Assembly: GCF_019218745.1 (NCBI RefSeq)
Contig: NZ_JAHUXA010000011.1
Coordinates: 62,001-126,000, forward strand
From: Enterobacter sp. ENT03
Lineage (GTDB): Bacteria; Pseudomonadota; Gammaproteobacteria; Enterobacterales; Enterobacteriaceae
Direction of reading: 5' to 3'
Length of the DNA stretch: 64,000 nt
A program made the position numbers and the translations under genes. The stretch's first letter is position 1; each line of letters starts with the position of its first letter. The notes beneath the pieces are model-generated. The model was given only the letters and a program-made list of their open reading frames with translations, did not search any database and was not told the DNA's origin. Shown piece by piece: positions 30,980 through 39,044 of this stretch.

Positions 30980-31711
30980 ATGAGTGAAATGATTTATGGC
31001 ATCCACGCGGTGCAGGCACTGCTGGAACGCGCCCCTGAGCGCTTTCAGGAAGTCTTTATTCTGAAAGGACGCGAAGACAAGCGCCTGATGCCGCTGATCC
31101 ATGCGCTGGAAGCGCAGGGCGTTCCGGTGCAGGTCACCTCCCGTCAGTTTCTGGACGAGAAAAGCGAAGGCGCGGTCCACCAGGGGATCATTGCGCGGGT
31201 GAAACCGGGTCGTCAGTATCAGGAAAACGATCTGCCGGATCTGATCGCAAGCCTCGATAAGCCATTTTTCCTGATCCTCGATGGCGTTACCGATCCGCAC
31301 AACCTCGGCGCCTGTCTGCGCAGCGCCGATGCGGCTGGCGTCCATGCGGTCATCGTACCGAAAGACCGCTCTGCGCAGCTCAATGCGACGGCGAAAAAAG
31401 TTGCCTGTGGCGCTGCCGAAAACGTGCCGCTGATCCGCGTCACCAACCTGGCGCGCACCATGCGCGTGTTGCAGGAAGAGAATATCTGGATCGTCGGTAC
31501 GGCGGGCGAAGCCGATCACACGCTGTTCCAGAGCAAAATGACTGGCGCGATGGCGCTGGTGATGGGCGCGGAAGGTGAAGGTATGCGCCGTCTGACCCGC
31601 GAGCACTGCGATGAACTGATCAGCATTCCGATGGCGGGCAGCGTCTCCTCGCTGAACGTCTCGGTGGCGACCGGTATCTGCCTGTTCGAAGCAGTACGCC
31701 AGCGCGGTTGA
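30980..31711 (+). CDS. rlmB: 23S rRNA 2'-O-methyltransferase RlmB
   Basis: RlmB (243 residues) methylates the ribose of G2251 in the ribosomal P loop. It is a SPOUT/TrmH-family knotted enzyme: [32 protein letters not shown] and [14 protein letters not shown] are its three motifs. An N-terminal L30e-like substrate-binding domain (about 1-75) precedes them. It lies 99 bases after rnr and is closed by a terminator. Confidence 0.97.
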   Translation: MSEMIYGIHAVQALLERAPERFQEVFILKGREDKRLMPLIHALEAQGVPVQVTSRQFLDEKSEGAVHQGIIARVKPGRQYQENDLPDLIASLDKPFFLILDGVTDPHNLGACLRSADAAGVHAVIVPKDRSAQLNATAKKVACGAAENVPLIRVTNLARTMRVLQEENIWIVGTAGEADHTLFQSKMTGAMALVMGAEGEGMRRLTREHCDELISIPMAGSVSSLNVSVATGICLFEAVRQRG

Positions 31712-31722
31712 TCCTTTACATA

Positions 31723-31754
31723 AAACCACCCGCGAGGGTGGTTTATTTATTTTT
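31723..31754 (+). terminator. Terminator after rlmB
   Basis: A nine-bp stem AAACCACCC / GGGTGGTTT with a GCGA tetraloop, followed by ATTTATTTTT. It separates the rnr-rlmB transcript from the yjfI cluster. Confidence 0.85.
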
Positions 31755-31833
31755 AGAGACTGCTATTATATCTCCGCATTAAAATATAACCCGCCTTTAT
31801 ATATTGTAATGGATCAACTAAGGATACAAATAA

Positions 31834-32235
31834 ATGGTATGGACTCCCGCGTCACTAGCCGGAGTGTTATCAGACACGCCTGCGCTAAATATTGAAACCG
31901 TGAATGAAATTGAATCTCTCATAATTAAAATGAATGATTATGGCGATCTTCAATTAAATATTGTCTTCACATCTCATCAACTTATTATTGAAACTTATAT
32001 TTGTCCGGTACGGGAAATTAACAACCAGGATGAATTTAATTTGTTCCTGCTGCGCAATCAGAAACTCCTTCCGCTTTCTTCCGTCGGTATTTCGCTGTTG
32101 CAGGGAGAAGAATATTACGTCGCGTTTGGCGCGCTTTCATTACACTCTTCCCTGGATGATATTTTATTAGAAATCAGCGCGCTGGCGGAAAATGCCATCG
32201 ACCTGGCTGAAATAACGGATGAATTTACGCATTAA
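31834..32235 (+). CDS. yjfI: DUF2170 protein YjfI
   Basis: A 133-residue soluble acidic protein matching YjfI by position and length. The function is unknown; the family recurs next to PspA-like genes. No signal peptide or membrane helix is visible. It opens a cluster of seven same-strand genes with gaps of 0-16 bases, and the PspA-like gene starts 15 bases downstream. Confidence 0.85.
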   Translation: MVWTPASLAGVLSDTPALNIETVNEIESLIIKMNDYGDLQLNIVFTSHQLIIETYICPVREINNQDEFNLFLLRNQKLLPLSSVGISLLQGEEYYVAFGALSLHSSLDDILLEISALAENAIDLAEITDEFTH

Positions 32236-32250
32236 TAACAGGAGTTTGTC

Positions 32251-32949
32251 ATGGGAATTTTAAAGAACCTTTTTACCCTTGGACGTTCGTATGTGGCGCA
32301 GACGGAAGAAACCATCGAAGAAACGCAGGGTGTACGTTTACTGCAACAACATATTCGAAATGCTAAAGCTGAACTGAACAAAGCAGGCCAATCCCGCGTT
32401 GACCTGATGGCACGCGTCACGCTCAGTAAGAATAAGCTCATCGATTTACGTACCCGCAAAGCGAGCTATGAAACGCGCGCGTTACAGGCGATGGAAAAGA
32501 ACGTTGATGCCGTGCTGTTAAACGAGGTGGCAGAAGAGATTGCCCGTCTGGAAAACGCCATCACCATTGAACAGCAGGTGCTCACTAACCTTGAAGCGTC
32601 CCGTGATGCGGTAGAGAAAGCCGTGGATATGACGGCTGCGCGTATTTCGCAGTTTGAGCAGCAGATGGAAGTGATCACCGCCACCGAGGCGATGCAACGT
32701 GCGCAGCAAGCGGTGACGGTTTCTACCGTGGGCGCATCCGGCAGCGTGGCGACGGCGGCAGATTCGCTCAAGCGTTTACAGACTCGTCAGGCGGAACGTC
32801 AGGCGCGACTGGATGCGGCGATGCAGCTGGAGAAAGTGGCCGATGGCCGCGATCTGGATGAAAAACTGGCGCAGGCGGGGATCGGCGGCAGCAATAAAAC
32901 CTCAGCTCAGGATGTGCTGGCGCGCCTGCAACGTCAGCAAGGCGAGTAA
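32251..32949 (+). CDS. yjfJ: PspA/IM30-family protein YjfJ
   Basis: A 232-residue, almost wholly helical protein of the PspA/IM30/Vipp1 family, which assembles on membranes and guards their integrity. Long coiled-coil stretches cover residues 25-160 (EETQGVRLLQQHIRNAKAEL, and many Gln/Glu/Ala repeats). The short N-terminal amphipathic part is MGILKNLFTLGRSYV. The last base of its TAA is the A of the channel gene's ATG (TAATG), so the two are coupled. Confidence 0.9.
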   Translation: MGILKNLFTLGRSYVAQTEETIEETQGVRLLQQHIRNAKAELNKAGQSRVDLMARVTLSKNKLIDLRTRKASYETRALQAMEKNVDAVLLNEVAEEIARLENAITIEQQVLTNLEASRDAVEKAVDMTAARISQFEQQMEVITATEAMQRAQQAVTVSTVGASGSVATAADSLKRLQTRQAERQARLDAAMQLEKVADGRDLDEKLAQAGIGGSNKTSAQDVLARLQRQQGE

Positions 32950-34019
32950 TGTTTATCTCGTGGGTGATTAAAACCTGCCAGCATCACCTGCGTCGCCTGA
33001 CGTGGCCCGCGCTGAGTCTTCTCTTTGTTGGTCACTACATGCTTTGTTATCTGCTGTTCAGATTACTGGGCGAGGCGACGCTGGTCGGTCAGTTGAGCAC
33101 CTTTATTTACTATTGCTCGGTGGTCGGCTCAACGCTGGGGTTTGGTGATTTAACCCCGCAGACGCCGGGTGGACGCTTGTTTACGGCGCTCTGGCAAATT
33201 CCCGTGGGTGTGGGATTGTTTGGCGCGGCGATGGGGAAAACCATCGCCCTGGTACAGGGTTTTTTGCATAAAGGGATGATGGGGATGGGCAGCTATCACT
33301 ATTTACGCGATCACGTGGTGATTGTCGGCTGGCGCGGGCAGCAAACCGAAAAAATTATTTCTTTGCTGCTCTACGATGCGCGACAGACATTTTCGCGCGT
33401 CCTGTTGTGTGTGCAGGAGGAAATAGAACATCCGCTGCCAGGCAACGAGCAGGTCGATTTCATTAAAATTCGCAGTTTTAGCGATCCCGCAGAGCATCAG
33501 CGAATGGGGCTGGCACATTGCCAGAGCGTCATGATTTATCCGCCAACGGATGAGCAGACATTATCGGTGGCGCTCTCTGTGGTAAATGCGGTGCCCGCCA
33601 ACAGTCACATCGTCGCCTGGCTGGAGAATGACGACTATGCCGCGTTGCTGGCGTCGCACTGTCCGGATATTGAGATTGTCCGCAGTTTGTCTGCCGAGCA
33701 GCTATCTCGTTCCCTCCAGGATCCCGGTTCATCGCAATCCGTTTCATCCATTATGAACCCGATGCTGGGGGATACCGGCTATGTGCTGCGTGTGCCGCAG
33801 GATATTAAGCCCGTCAGCTACGGCGAATTATTCTCGTATATGAAATATCACCACGATGCGACGGTGATGGGGATCAGCAGTTGTAAAAACGGTCGTGGGA
33901 TGGAGCTGAATCCGGTCATCGCCACGCCTGTTAATGGCGGTTTGTGGCTGCATCTGATTGGTAATCAACGCATCCATGCGAAAGACGTTGCATGGCACGA
34001 GATAGGTAAAATCGTATGA
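32949..34019 (+). CDS. Two-helix potassium channel with RCK-like domain
   Basis: A 356-residue protein. Two membrane helices (about 19-41 and 77-99) flank a pore loop whose filter reads T62-L-G-F-G-D67, a potassium-channel signature of the GFGD kind. A Rossmann-like RCK/TrkA-N domain follows (YLRDHVVIVGWRG from about residue 117). The Lys/Gln-rich filters of other ion channels are not seen. E. coli K-12 lacks a gene at this place in the yjfI-yjfC run, as far as I recall. It overlaps yjfK by four bases and yjfJ by one, so it is part of the operon. Confidence 0.8.
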   Translation: MFISWVIKTCQHHLRRLTWPALSLLFVGHYMLCYLLFRLLGEATLVGQLSTFIYYCSVVGSTLGFGDLTPQTPGGRLFTALWQIPVGVGLFGAAMGKTIALVQGFLHKGMMGMGSYHYLRDHVVIVGWRGQQTEKIISLLLYDARQTFSRVLLCVQEEIEHPLPGNEQVDFIKIRSFSDPAEHQRMGLAHCQSVMIYPPTDEQTLSVALSVVNAVPANSHIVAWLENDDYAALLASHCPDIEIVRSLSAEQLSRSLQDPGSSQSVSSIMNPMLGDTGYVLRVPQDIKPVSYGELFSYMKYHHDATVMGISSCKNGRGMELNPVIATPVNGGLWLHLIGNQRIHAKDVAWHEIGKIV

Positions 34020-34669
34020 CAGGTTTTTTTAGTCGTTTGTTTGGCAACCAGGCCGCGCCAACCCTGACTCGCGGGCCGCTCGGTTTACATAAACAGGCAG
34101 GTTTCACGCTCGAGACGCTGATGTTTCGCCTGTGCGAAGACCAGTTACAGATAAGCATTCCCGGCGAGATGTATACCGTCAGCGCCTGTGGCACCTTTGA
34201 TTTAGGGGCCGGGAGCGCCATTCATCGCTACTACACCTCCGGCGATGAGTTCCTGCAAATCAGTACCACCGGCGGTCAGGAAAGCGAAAATATCGACGAT
34301 ATTAAATTGTTTGTTTATCAGGACAGCAGCGGTATTTCGGGTGCGAAAGCCTGGCAAGACACCTTGAGCAGTCTGGGCGACAGACAAATTCGCTGGCAGA
34401 ACGCCACCTGGCAGCGCGTATTCAATGCCGAGGAAGCAGGGCGGATTGCGCCGATCCACGCGATAGAAAACGTGGTGAATACCGAGGGTGAGTGCTGGGA
34501 CGTACACAATTTTATGATGGCTTATCAGCGCCAGGTCAGCGAAGAGCTGTTCGAATATTTGTTATTAACCGGTGAGGAAACCTTTAATGACGACGACGAA
34601 CCAGAGTGGTTATTTTCGCGTGCGCTGGGCGTTGATATTCCGTTAACCTCAATAAAGGTTGTTGGCTAA
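34016..34669 (+). CDS. yjfK: DUF2491 protein YjfK
   Basis: A 217-residue soluble protein matching YjfK in position and length; function unknown. It begins MTGFFSRLFGNQAAPTLTRG and has no signal peptide. Its ATG lies in the ATGA overlap with the end of the channel gene. DUF2491 proteins commonly neighbour PspA-like and DUF350 genes. Confidence 0.87.
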   Translation: MTGFFSRLFGNQAAPTLTRGPLGLHKQAGFTLETLMFRLCEDQLQISIPGEMYTVSACGTFDLGAGSAIHRYYTSGDEFLQISTTGGQESENIDDIKLFVYQDSSGISGAKAWQDTLSSLGDRQIRWQNATWQRVFNAEEAGRIAPIHAIENVVNTEGECWDVHNFMMAYQRQVSEELFEYLLLTGEETFNDDDEPEWLFSRALGVDIPLTSIKVVG

Positions 34670-34683
34670 TTAAGGAAGGTAAA

Positions 34684-35082
34684 ATGCATATTCTGGATCC
34701 CATACTGGCGTTTTGTTCGTATTTTTTTATTGGCATTGCGATGGTGCTCTGTTTTCTGTTTATTTACACGAAAATAACCCCGCATAATGAATGGCAGTTG
34801 ATTAAAAATAATAATCTTGCTGGCTCAATGGCGTTTAGCGGTACGCTGCTGGGATACATTGTGCCCCTGTCCAGCGCCGCTATTAATGCGGTCAGTATTC
34901 CTGATTATCTCATCTGGGGACTTATTGCATTAGTTGTGCAATTAATGGTGTATGGCGGTGTACGTTTATATATGCATAACCTGAGTGAGAAAATTATCAA
35001 TAAAAATCTTGCTGCTGGCCTGTTTATGGGAACGGCTGCGCTGGCGGGCGGTATTTTCAACGCCGCCTGCATGACATGGTAA
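34684..35082 (+). CDS. yjfL: DUF350 inner-membrane protein YjfL
   Basis: A 132-residue protein with four predicted membrane helices (about 9-31, 47-69, 75-97 and 108-130), as in DUF350/UPF0719 members such as YjfL. Function unknown. It sits between yjfK (14-base gap) and yjfM (9-base gap). Confidence 0.9.
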   Translation: MHILDPILAFCSYFFIGIAMVLCFLFIYTKITPHNEWQLIKNNNLAGSMAFSGTLLGYIVPLSSAAINAVSIPDYLIWGLIALVVQLMVYGGVRLYMHNLSEKIINKNLAAGLFMGTAALAGGIFNAACMTW

Positions 35083-35091
35083 TGGATAATT

Positions 35092-35715
35092 ATGGCCAGA
35101 AAGAGAAGATCAAACCAAACAGTTAACCCTGCGAAGCAGACCGAATTTAAGCAATACGGAAATGCCACCGCGGGCAAACGTAAAAGCGGTCGTTATCTGA
35201 CGTTGGCGCTGATGGGCGGGGCCGCGTTCTTTGCGTTAAAAGGTTGTGCCGATAACGACCAGGACGACAATAACGGTGATGGCGTCTTTTATTCCACGGT
35301 AGATAGCTGCATTGACGATGGTAACAGCGCGCAAATTTGTGCGGACGCATGGAATAACGCCAAAACGAAATTTGAAAGCGAATATCCAAAATCAATGTCG
35401 CAAAGCTTTTGTACAGAGCAATACGGCAACTGCTTTTACGATCGCTACGGTGAAAGCTGGATACCGATGATGACCGGCTTTCTGTTAAGCCAGCAGATCC
35501 GGAAAGATCGCGACGACGACTACCACTATGTATATGGCGGCAACAATTACGCTTCCCGCGCCGTCTGGCGCACATCACAGGGAGATTATGCCTGGCGCTC
35601 CGGCGGCGGCAGTGCTGCGACGACCAAGCACGCCATTACCACCAGAAAAGCCACTACTGTCTCGCGTGGCGGATACGGTCGTTCATCCAGCGCCCGCGGC
35701 AGCTGGGGAGGCTAG
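35092..35715 (+). CDS. yjfM: DUF1190 protein YjfM
   Basis: A 207-residue protein with a basic N-terminus, one hydrophobic segment (about residues 36-52, ending LKGC, compatible with a membrane anchor or lipid attachment), and a periplasmic-type domain with several cysteines (DSCIDDGNSAQICADAW, CTEQYGNCFYDRYG). The C-terminus is Ser/Gly/Arg-rich. It matches YjfM/DUF1190 in length and position. yjfC starts two bases downstream. Confidence 0.88.
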   Translation: MARKRRSNQTVNPAKQTEFKQYGNATAGKRKSGRYLTLALMGGAAFFALKGCADNDQDDNNGDGVFYSTVDSCIDDGNSAQICADAWNNAKTKFESEYPKSMSQSFCTEQYGNCFYDRYGESWIPMMTGFLLSQQIRKDRDDDYHYVYGGNNYASRAVWRTSQGDYAWRSGGGSAATTKHAITTRKATTVSRGGYGRSSSARGSWGG

Positions 35716-35717
35716 GC

Positions 35718-36881
35718 ATGTTACGTCATGAAGTGCCTGTACGCCCCGCGCTTGAGAGGATCGCCCGCGAGCACGGTTTTGATTTTCATATCATTGACGA
35801 TGAGATCTATTGGGACGAGAGCCGTGCGTACCGCTTCACGCTGCGGCAGATCGAGGATCAAATTGAGAAGCCGACCGCGGAGCTGCATCAAATGTGTCTG
35901 GAGGTGGTCGATCGCGTGATCAAAGATGACGGCCTGCTCGACCAACTGGCGATCCCGGCGCTGTACTGGGATGCCATCGCCGAAAGCTGGCGCGATAACG
36001 ATCCTTCGCTCTACGGGCGCATGGATTTCGTCTGGTGCGGGAAGGATCCGGTGAAATTGCTGGAATACAATGCTGACACGCCAACCTCCCTGTATGAATC
36101 TGCCTATTTTCAGTGGCTGTGGCTGGAAGATGCTCGCCGTAGCGGGCTGATCCCTCGTGACGCCGATCAGTACAATAATATTCAGGACAAGCTGATCGCC
36201 CGCTTCGCAGAAATACGCGATGTGAACCCGCTCTATTTCTGTTGCTGTAAAGATACTGAAGAAGATCGCGGTACGGTGCTCTATCTGGAAGACTGCGCCC
36301 GCCAGGCGGGGCTGGATACGCGCTTTATCTATATTGACGATTTAGGTCTCGGTGTGGGCGGCGTACTGACCGATCTGGACGATAACGTCATCCGCCAGGC
36401 GTTTAAACTCTATCCGCTGGAGTGGATGATGCGCGATGAAAACGGTCCGTTGCTGCGTAAGCGTAGCGAGCAGTGGATCGAGCCGCTGTGGAAAAGCGTA
36501 CTCAGCAATAAGGGGCTGTTGCCGCTACTGTGGCGCTTCTTCCCCGGCCATCCCAACCTGCTGCCGGCATGGTTTGACGGCGAAACGCCGGTGGTGTCGC
36601 CCGGCATGGGTTATGTACGCAAGCCGTTGTTTTCTCGCGAAGGTGGTAACGTCACTATCTTTGATGGTCAGCATAATATGCTGGTACATGAGGAAGGGGA
36701 TTACGCCAATGAGCCAATGATTTACCAGGCCTTCTCGCCGCTGCCACGCTTTGGTGACAGCTATACGTTAATCGGCAGTTGGGTGGTGGACGATGAGGCG
36801 GTAGGCATGGGTATCCGCGAAGATATCTCGTTGATCACCAAAGATACTTCACGCTTTGTTCCACATTACATTGCCGGGTAG
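35718..36881 (+). CDS. yjfC: Glutathionylspermidine synthase-like ATP-grasp protein YjfC
   Basis: A 387-residue protein homologous to the C-terminal synthetase domain of glutathionylspermidine synthase (ATP-grasp), without the amidase half. Typical segments include VKLLEYNADTPTSLYESAYFQW and YVRKPLFSREGGNVTI. It may ligate a peptide-type substrate to an amine, but the true substrate is unknown. It ends the seven-gene cluster and is followed by a bidirectional terminator. Confidence 0.9.
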   Translation: MLRHEVPVRPALERIAREHGFDFHIIDDEIYWDESRAYRFTLRQIEDQIEKPTAELHQMCLEVVDRVIKDDGLLDQLAIPALYWDAIAESWRDNDPSLYGRMDFVWCGKDPVKLLEYNADTPTSLYESAYFQWLWLEDARRSGLIPRDADQYNNIQDKLIARFAEIRDVNPLYFCCCKDTEEDRGTVLYLEDCARQAGLDTRFIYIDDLGLGVGGVLTDLDDNVIRQAFKLYPLEWMMRDENGPLLRKRSEQWIEPLWKSVLSNKGLLPLLWRFFPGHPNLLPAWFDGETPVVSPGMGYVRKPLFSREGGNVTIFDGQHNMLVHEEGDYANEPMIYQAFSPLPRFGDSYTLIGSWVVDDEAVGMGIREDISLITKDTSRFVPHYIAG

Positions 36882-36904
36882 TTGCAGGCTGTTGTACAGG
36901 CAAT

Positions 36905-36937
36905 AAAAAGGGCCATCAACGTGATGGCCCTTTTTTT
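36905..36937. terminator. Bidirectional terminator between yjfC and treX
   Basis: A 14-bp perfect stem (AAAAAGGGCCATCA pairing with TGATGGCCCTTTTT) around a three-base loop, with a T-run on the plus side and the matching A-run on the other. It lies between two convergent genes, so it can end both transcripts. Confidence 0.9.
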
Positions 36938-36953
36938 ATGACAGCAACGCGCG

Positions 36954-39029
36954 TTACGGTCTTCTGAACAGCGCGATACTGCGGCCTTCCAGCTCGAACG
37001 CTTTCTCTTTGGTAATGATCAGCCCGCGTTTGGCGGTATCGGATGTGGTCAGTTCCAGCATCCACCCCTCATCCGTCGACTGCGGGATCAGGAAGGGCAC
37101 GTTGCCTTCGAACGGGTTGAACAGCACCAGCACCTCGTGCCACAGACCTTCTTCGTCCTGCAAATCGTGGCGGGTCAGTGAGACGCCCAGCGTCGAGCCT
37201 TCATCCCACTGCTCCGGCTGCTGATAACCGCCGCCGGCGTTGAACCACTTGATCTCCGTGCCGTCGCGCCAGCTTTCACGGCGCAGCAGCGGCTGCTTCG
37301 CACGCATCTTGATCAGCTTGCGGGTGAACTCGCGCAGTGCTTCACTGCTTTCCGGCAAATTATCCCAGTGAACCCAGGAAATTTCGCTGTCCTGGCAGTA
37401 GCCGTTGTTGTTGCCCATTTGACTGCGGCCAAACTCATCGCCTGCCAGCAGCATCGGGGAGCCGTGGGACAGGAACAGCGTGGTGAGGAAGTTACGCTTC
37501 TGGCGCTCACGCACGTTGTTGATGCCTTCGTCGTCCGTCGGGCCTTCTGCGCCGTAGTTGTAGGAGCGGTTATCGTTATGACCGTCGTTGTTGTCTTCGC
37601 CGTTCTCGTCGTTGTGCTTCTCGTTATAGGACACCAGATCGTTGAGCGTGAAGCCGTCATGAGCGGTGATAAAGTTAACGCTCGACCACGGACGGCGGCC
37701 ACGCAGATCGTAAATATCGCCGGAGCCTAACAGACGCGCGGCAAAGTCGGTAGAGACGTTGACGCCTTTCCAGTACTCACGCACCGTATCGCGGTATTTG
37801 TCGTTCCATTCCGCCCAGCCTGGCGGGAAACCGCCCACCTGATAGCCACCCGGTCCGATGTCCCACGGCTCACCGATCAGCTTCAGTTTCGACAGCACCG
37901 GATCCTGCATGATGGCGTCAAAGAAGCCGCCGCGCTGGTCAAAACCTTCCGGCTCACGACCAAGAATAGTGCCTAAGTCGAAACGAAAACCGTCGATATG
38001 CATCGATTCTGCCCAGTAACGCAGAGAATCCATGATCATCTGCAACACGCGCGGGTGCGAGGTGTTTACCGTATTACCGGTGCCGGTATCGTTGATGTAA
38101 TAACGATGCTGATCCGGCATGGTGCGGTAATAGGAGAAGTTATCGATGCCCTTAAAGGAGAGCGTCGGGCCGAGTTCATTGCCCTCTGCCGTATGGTTGT
38201 ACACCACATCGAGGATCACCTCGATGCCCGCATCGTGGTAAGCACGCACCATGTCGCGGAAACCCTGAATGCCGTTCGGCCCGAAATAGCGCGAGGCCGG
38301 CGCGAAGAAGCCGAGGGTGTTATAGCCCCAGAAGTTCTTCAGCCCCTTATCCAGCAGATGCTGATCGTCCGGGAACCAGTGCACCGGCAGCAGTTCCACG
38401 GAGGTCACGCCGAGGCTCTTGATGTACTCCACCGTCGCCGGATGGCCCATGCCTTCGTAGGTGCCGCGCAGTGCTTCCGGAATAGCGGAATTGAGCTGCG
38501 TAAAGCCCTTCACATGGGTTTCATAGAGCACCGTTTGCGACCACGGAATGTTCGGGCGGTTCTCATCATGCCAGTCAAATTCATTAGGATCGATGACCCG
38601 GCATTTCGGCGTAAAGGGCGCACTGTCCTGCGTATCAAACGTCAGATCTTTGTCTTCATGCAGCAGCTCGTAGGCAAAATGCGCGTCGTTCCATTCGATG
38701 TCGCCTGCCAGCTCACGGGCATAAGGGTCGAGCAGCAGCTTGTTAGGGTTAAAGCGGTGGCCGTTTTCCGGATCGTACGGGCCATAGACGCGATAGCCGT
38801 AGAGCGCGCCCGGTTGCAGGCCCGGCACGTAACCATGCCAGATTTCATGCGTATACTCCGGCAGATCCAGACGGGCGATCTCGGTTTTACCGTCCTGATC
38901 GAACAGACAAAGTTCAACACGTTCTGCATGTGCAGAGAAAAGCGCAAAGTTGACACCCTCACCATCAAAATTGGCGCCAAGCCGTTCGCTGGTTCCCGCC
39001 AGAACTTTAAAACTATTATTATCAGACAT
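36954..39029 (-). CDS. treX: Glycogen-debranching isoamylase TreX/GlgX family
   Basis: A 691-residue GH13 isoamylase-type enzyme that cleaves alpha-1,6 branches. An N-terminal CBM48 domain (about 10-150) precedes the catalytic barrel. Visible motifs are DVVYNHTAEGNELGP (region I), DGFRFDLGTILG (nucleophile Asp), GEPWDIGPGGYQVGG (acid/base Glu) and FITAHDGFTLNDLVSYN (stabilising Asp). It could equally be named glgX. Being 15 bases after treY in the same operon favours the TreX role of feeding linear maltodextrins to TreY and TreZ. The start MSDNNSFKV has an AGAGGGA site upstream. Confidence 0.88.
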   Translation of the reverse strand: MSDNNSFKVLAGTSERLGANFDGEGVNFALFSAHAERVELCLFDQDGKTEIARLDLPEYTHEIWHGYVPGLQPGALYGYRVYGPYDPENGHRFNPNKLLLDPYARELAGDIEWNDAHFAYELLHEDKDLTFDTQDSAPFTPKCRVIDPNEFDWHDENRPNIPWSQTVLYETHVKGFTQLNSAIPEALRGTYEGMGHPATVEYIKSLGVTSVELLPVHWFPDDQHLLDKGLKNFWGYNTLGFFAPASRYFGPNGIQGFRDMVRAYHDAGIEVILDVVYNHTAEGNELGPTLSFKGIDNFSYYRTMPDQHRYYINDTGTGNTVNTSHPRVLQMIMDSLRYWAESMHIDGFRFDLGTILGREPEGFDQRGGFFDAIMQDPVLSKLKLIGEPWDIGPGGYQVGGFPPGWAEWNDKYRDTVREYWKGVNVSTDFAARLLGSGDIYDLRGRRPWSSVNFITAHDGFTLNDLVSYNEKHNDENGEDNNDGHNDNRSYNYGAEGPTDDEGINNVRERQKRNFLTTLFLSHGSPMLLAGDEFGRSQMGNNNGYCQDSEISWVHWDNLPESSEALREFTRKLIKMRAKQPLLRRESWRDGTEIKWFNAGGGYQQPEQWDEGSTLGVSLTRHDLQDEEGLWHEVLVLFNPFEGNVPFLIPQSTDEGWMLELTTSDTAKRGLIITKEKAFELEGRSIALFRRP

Positions 39030-39044
39030 TTATTCCCTCTTAAC

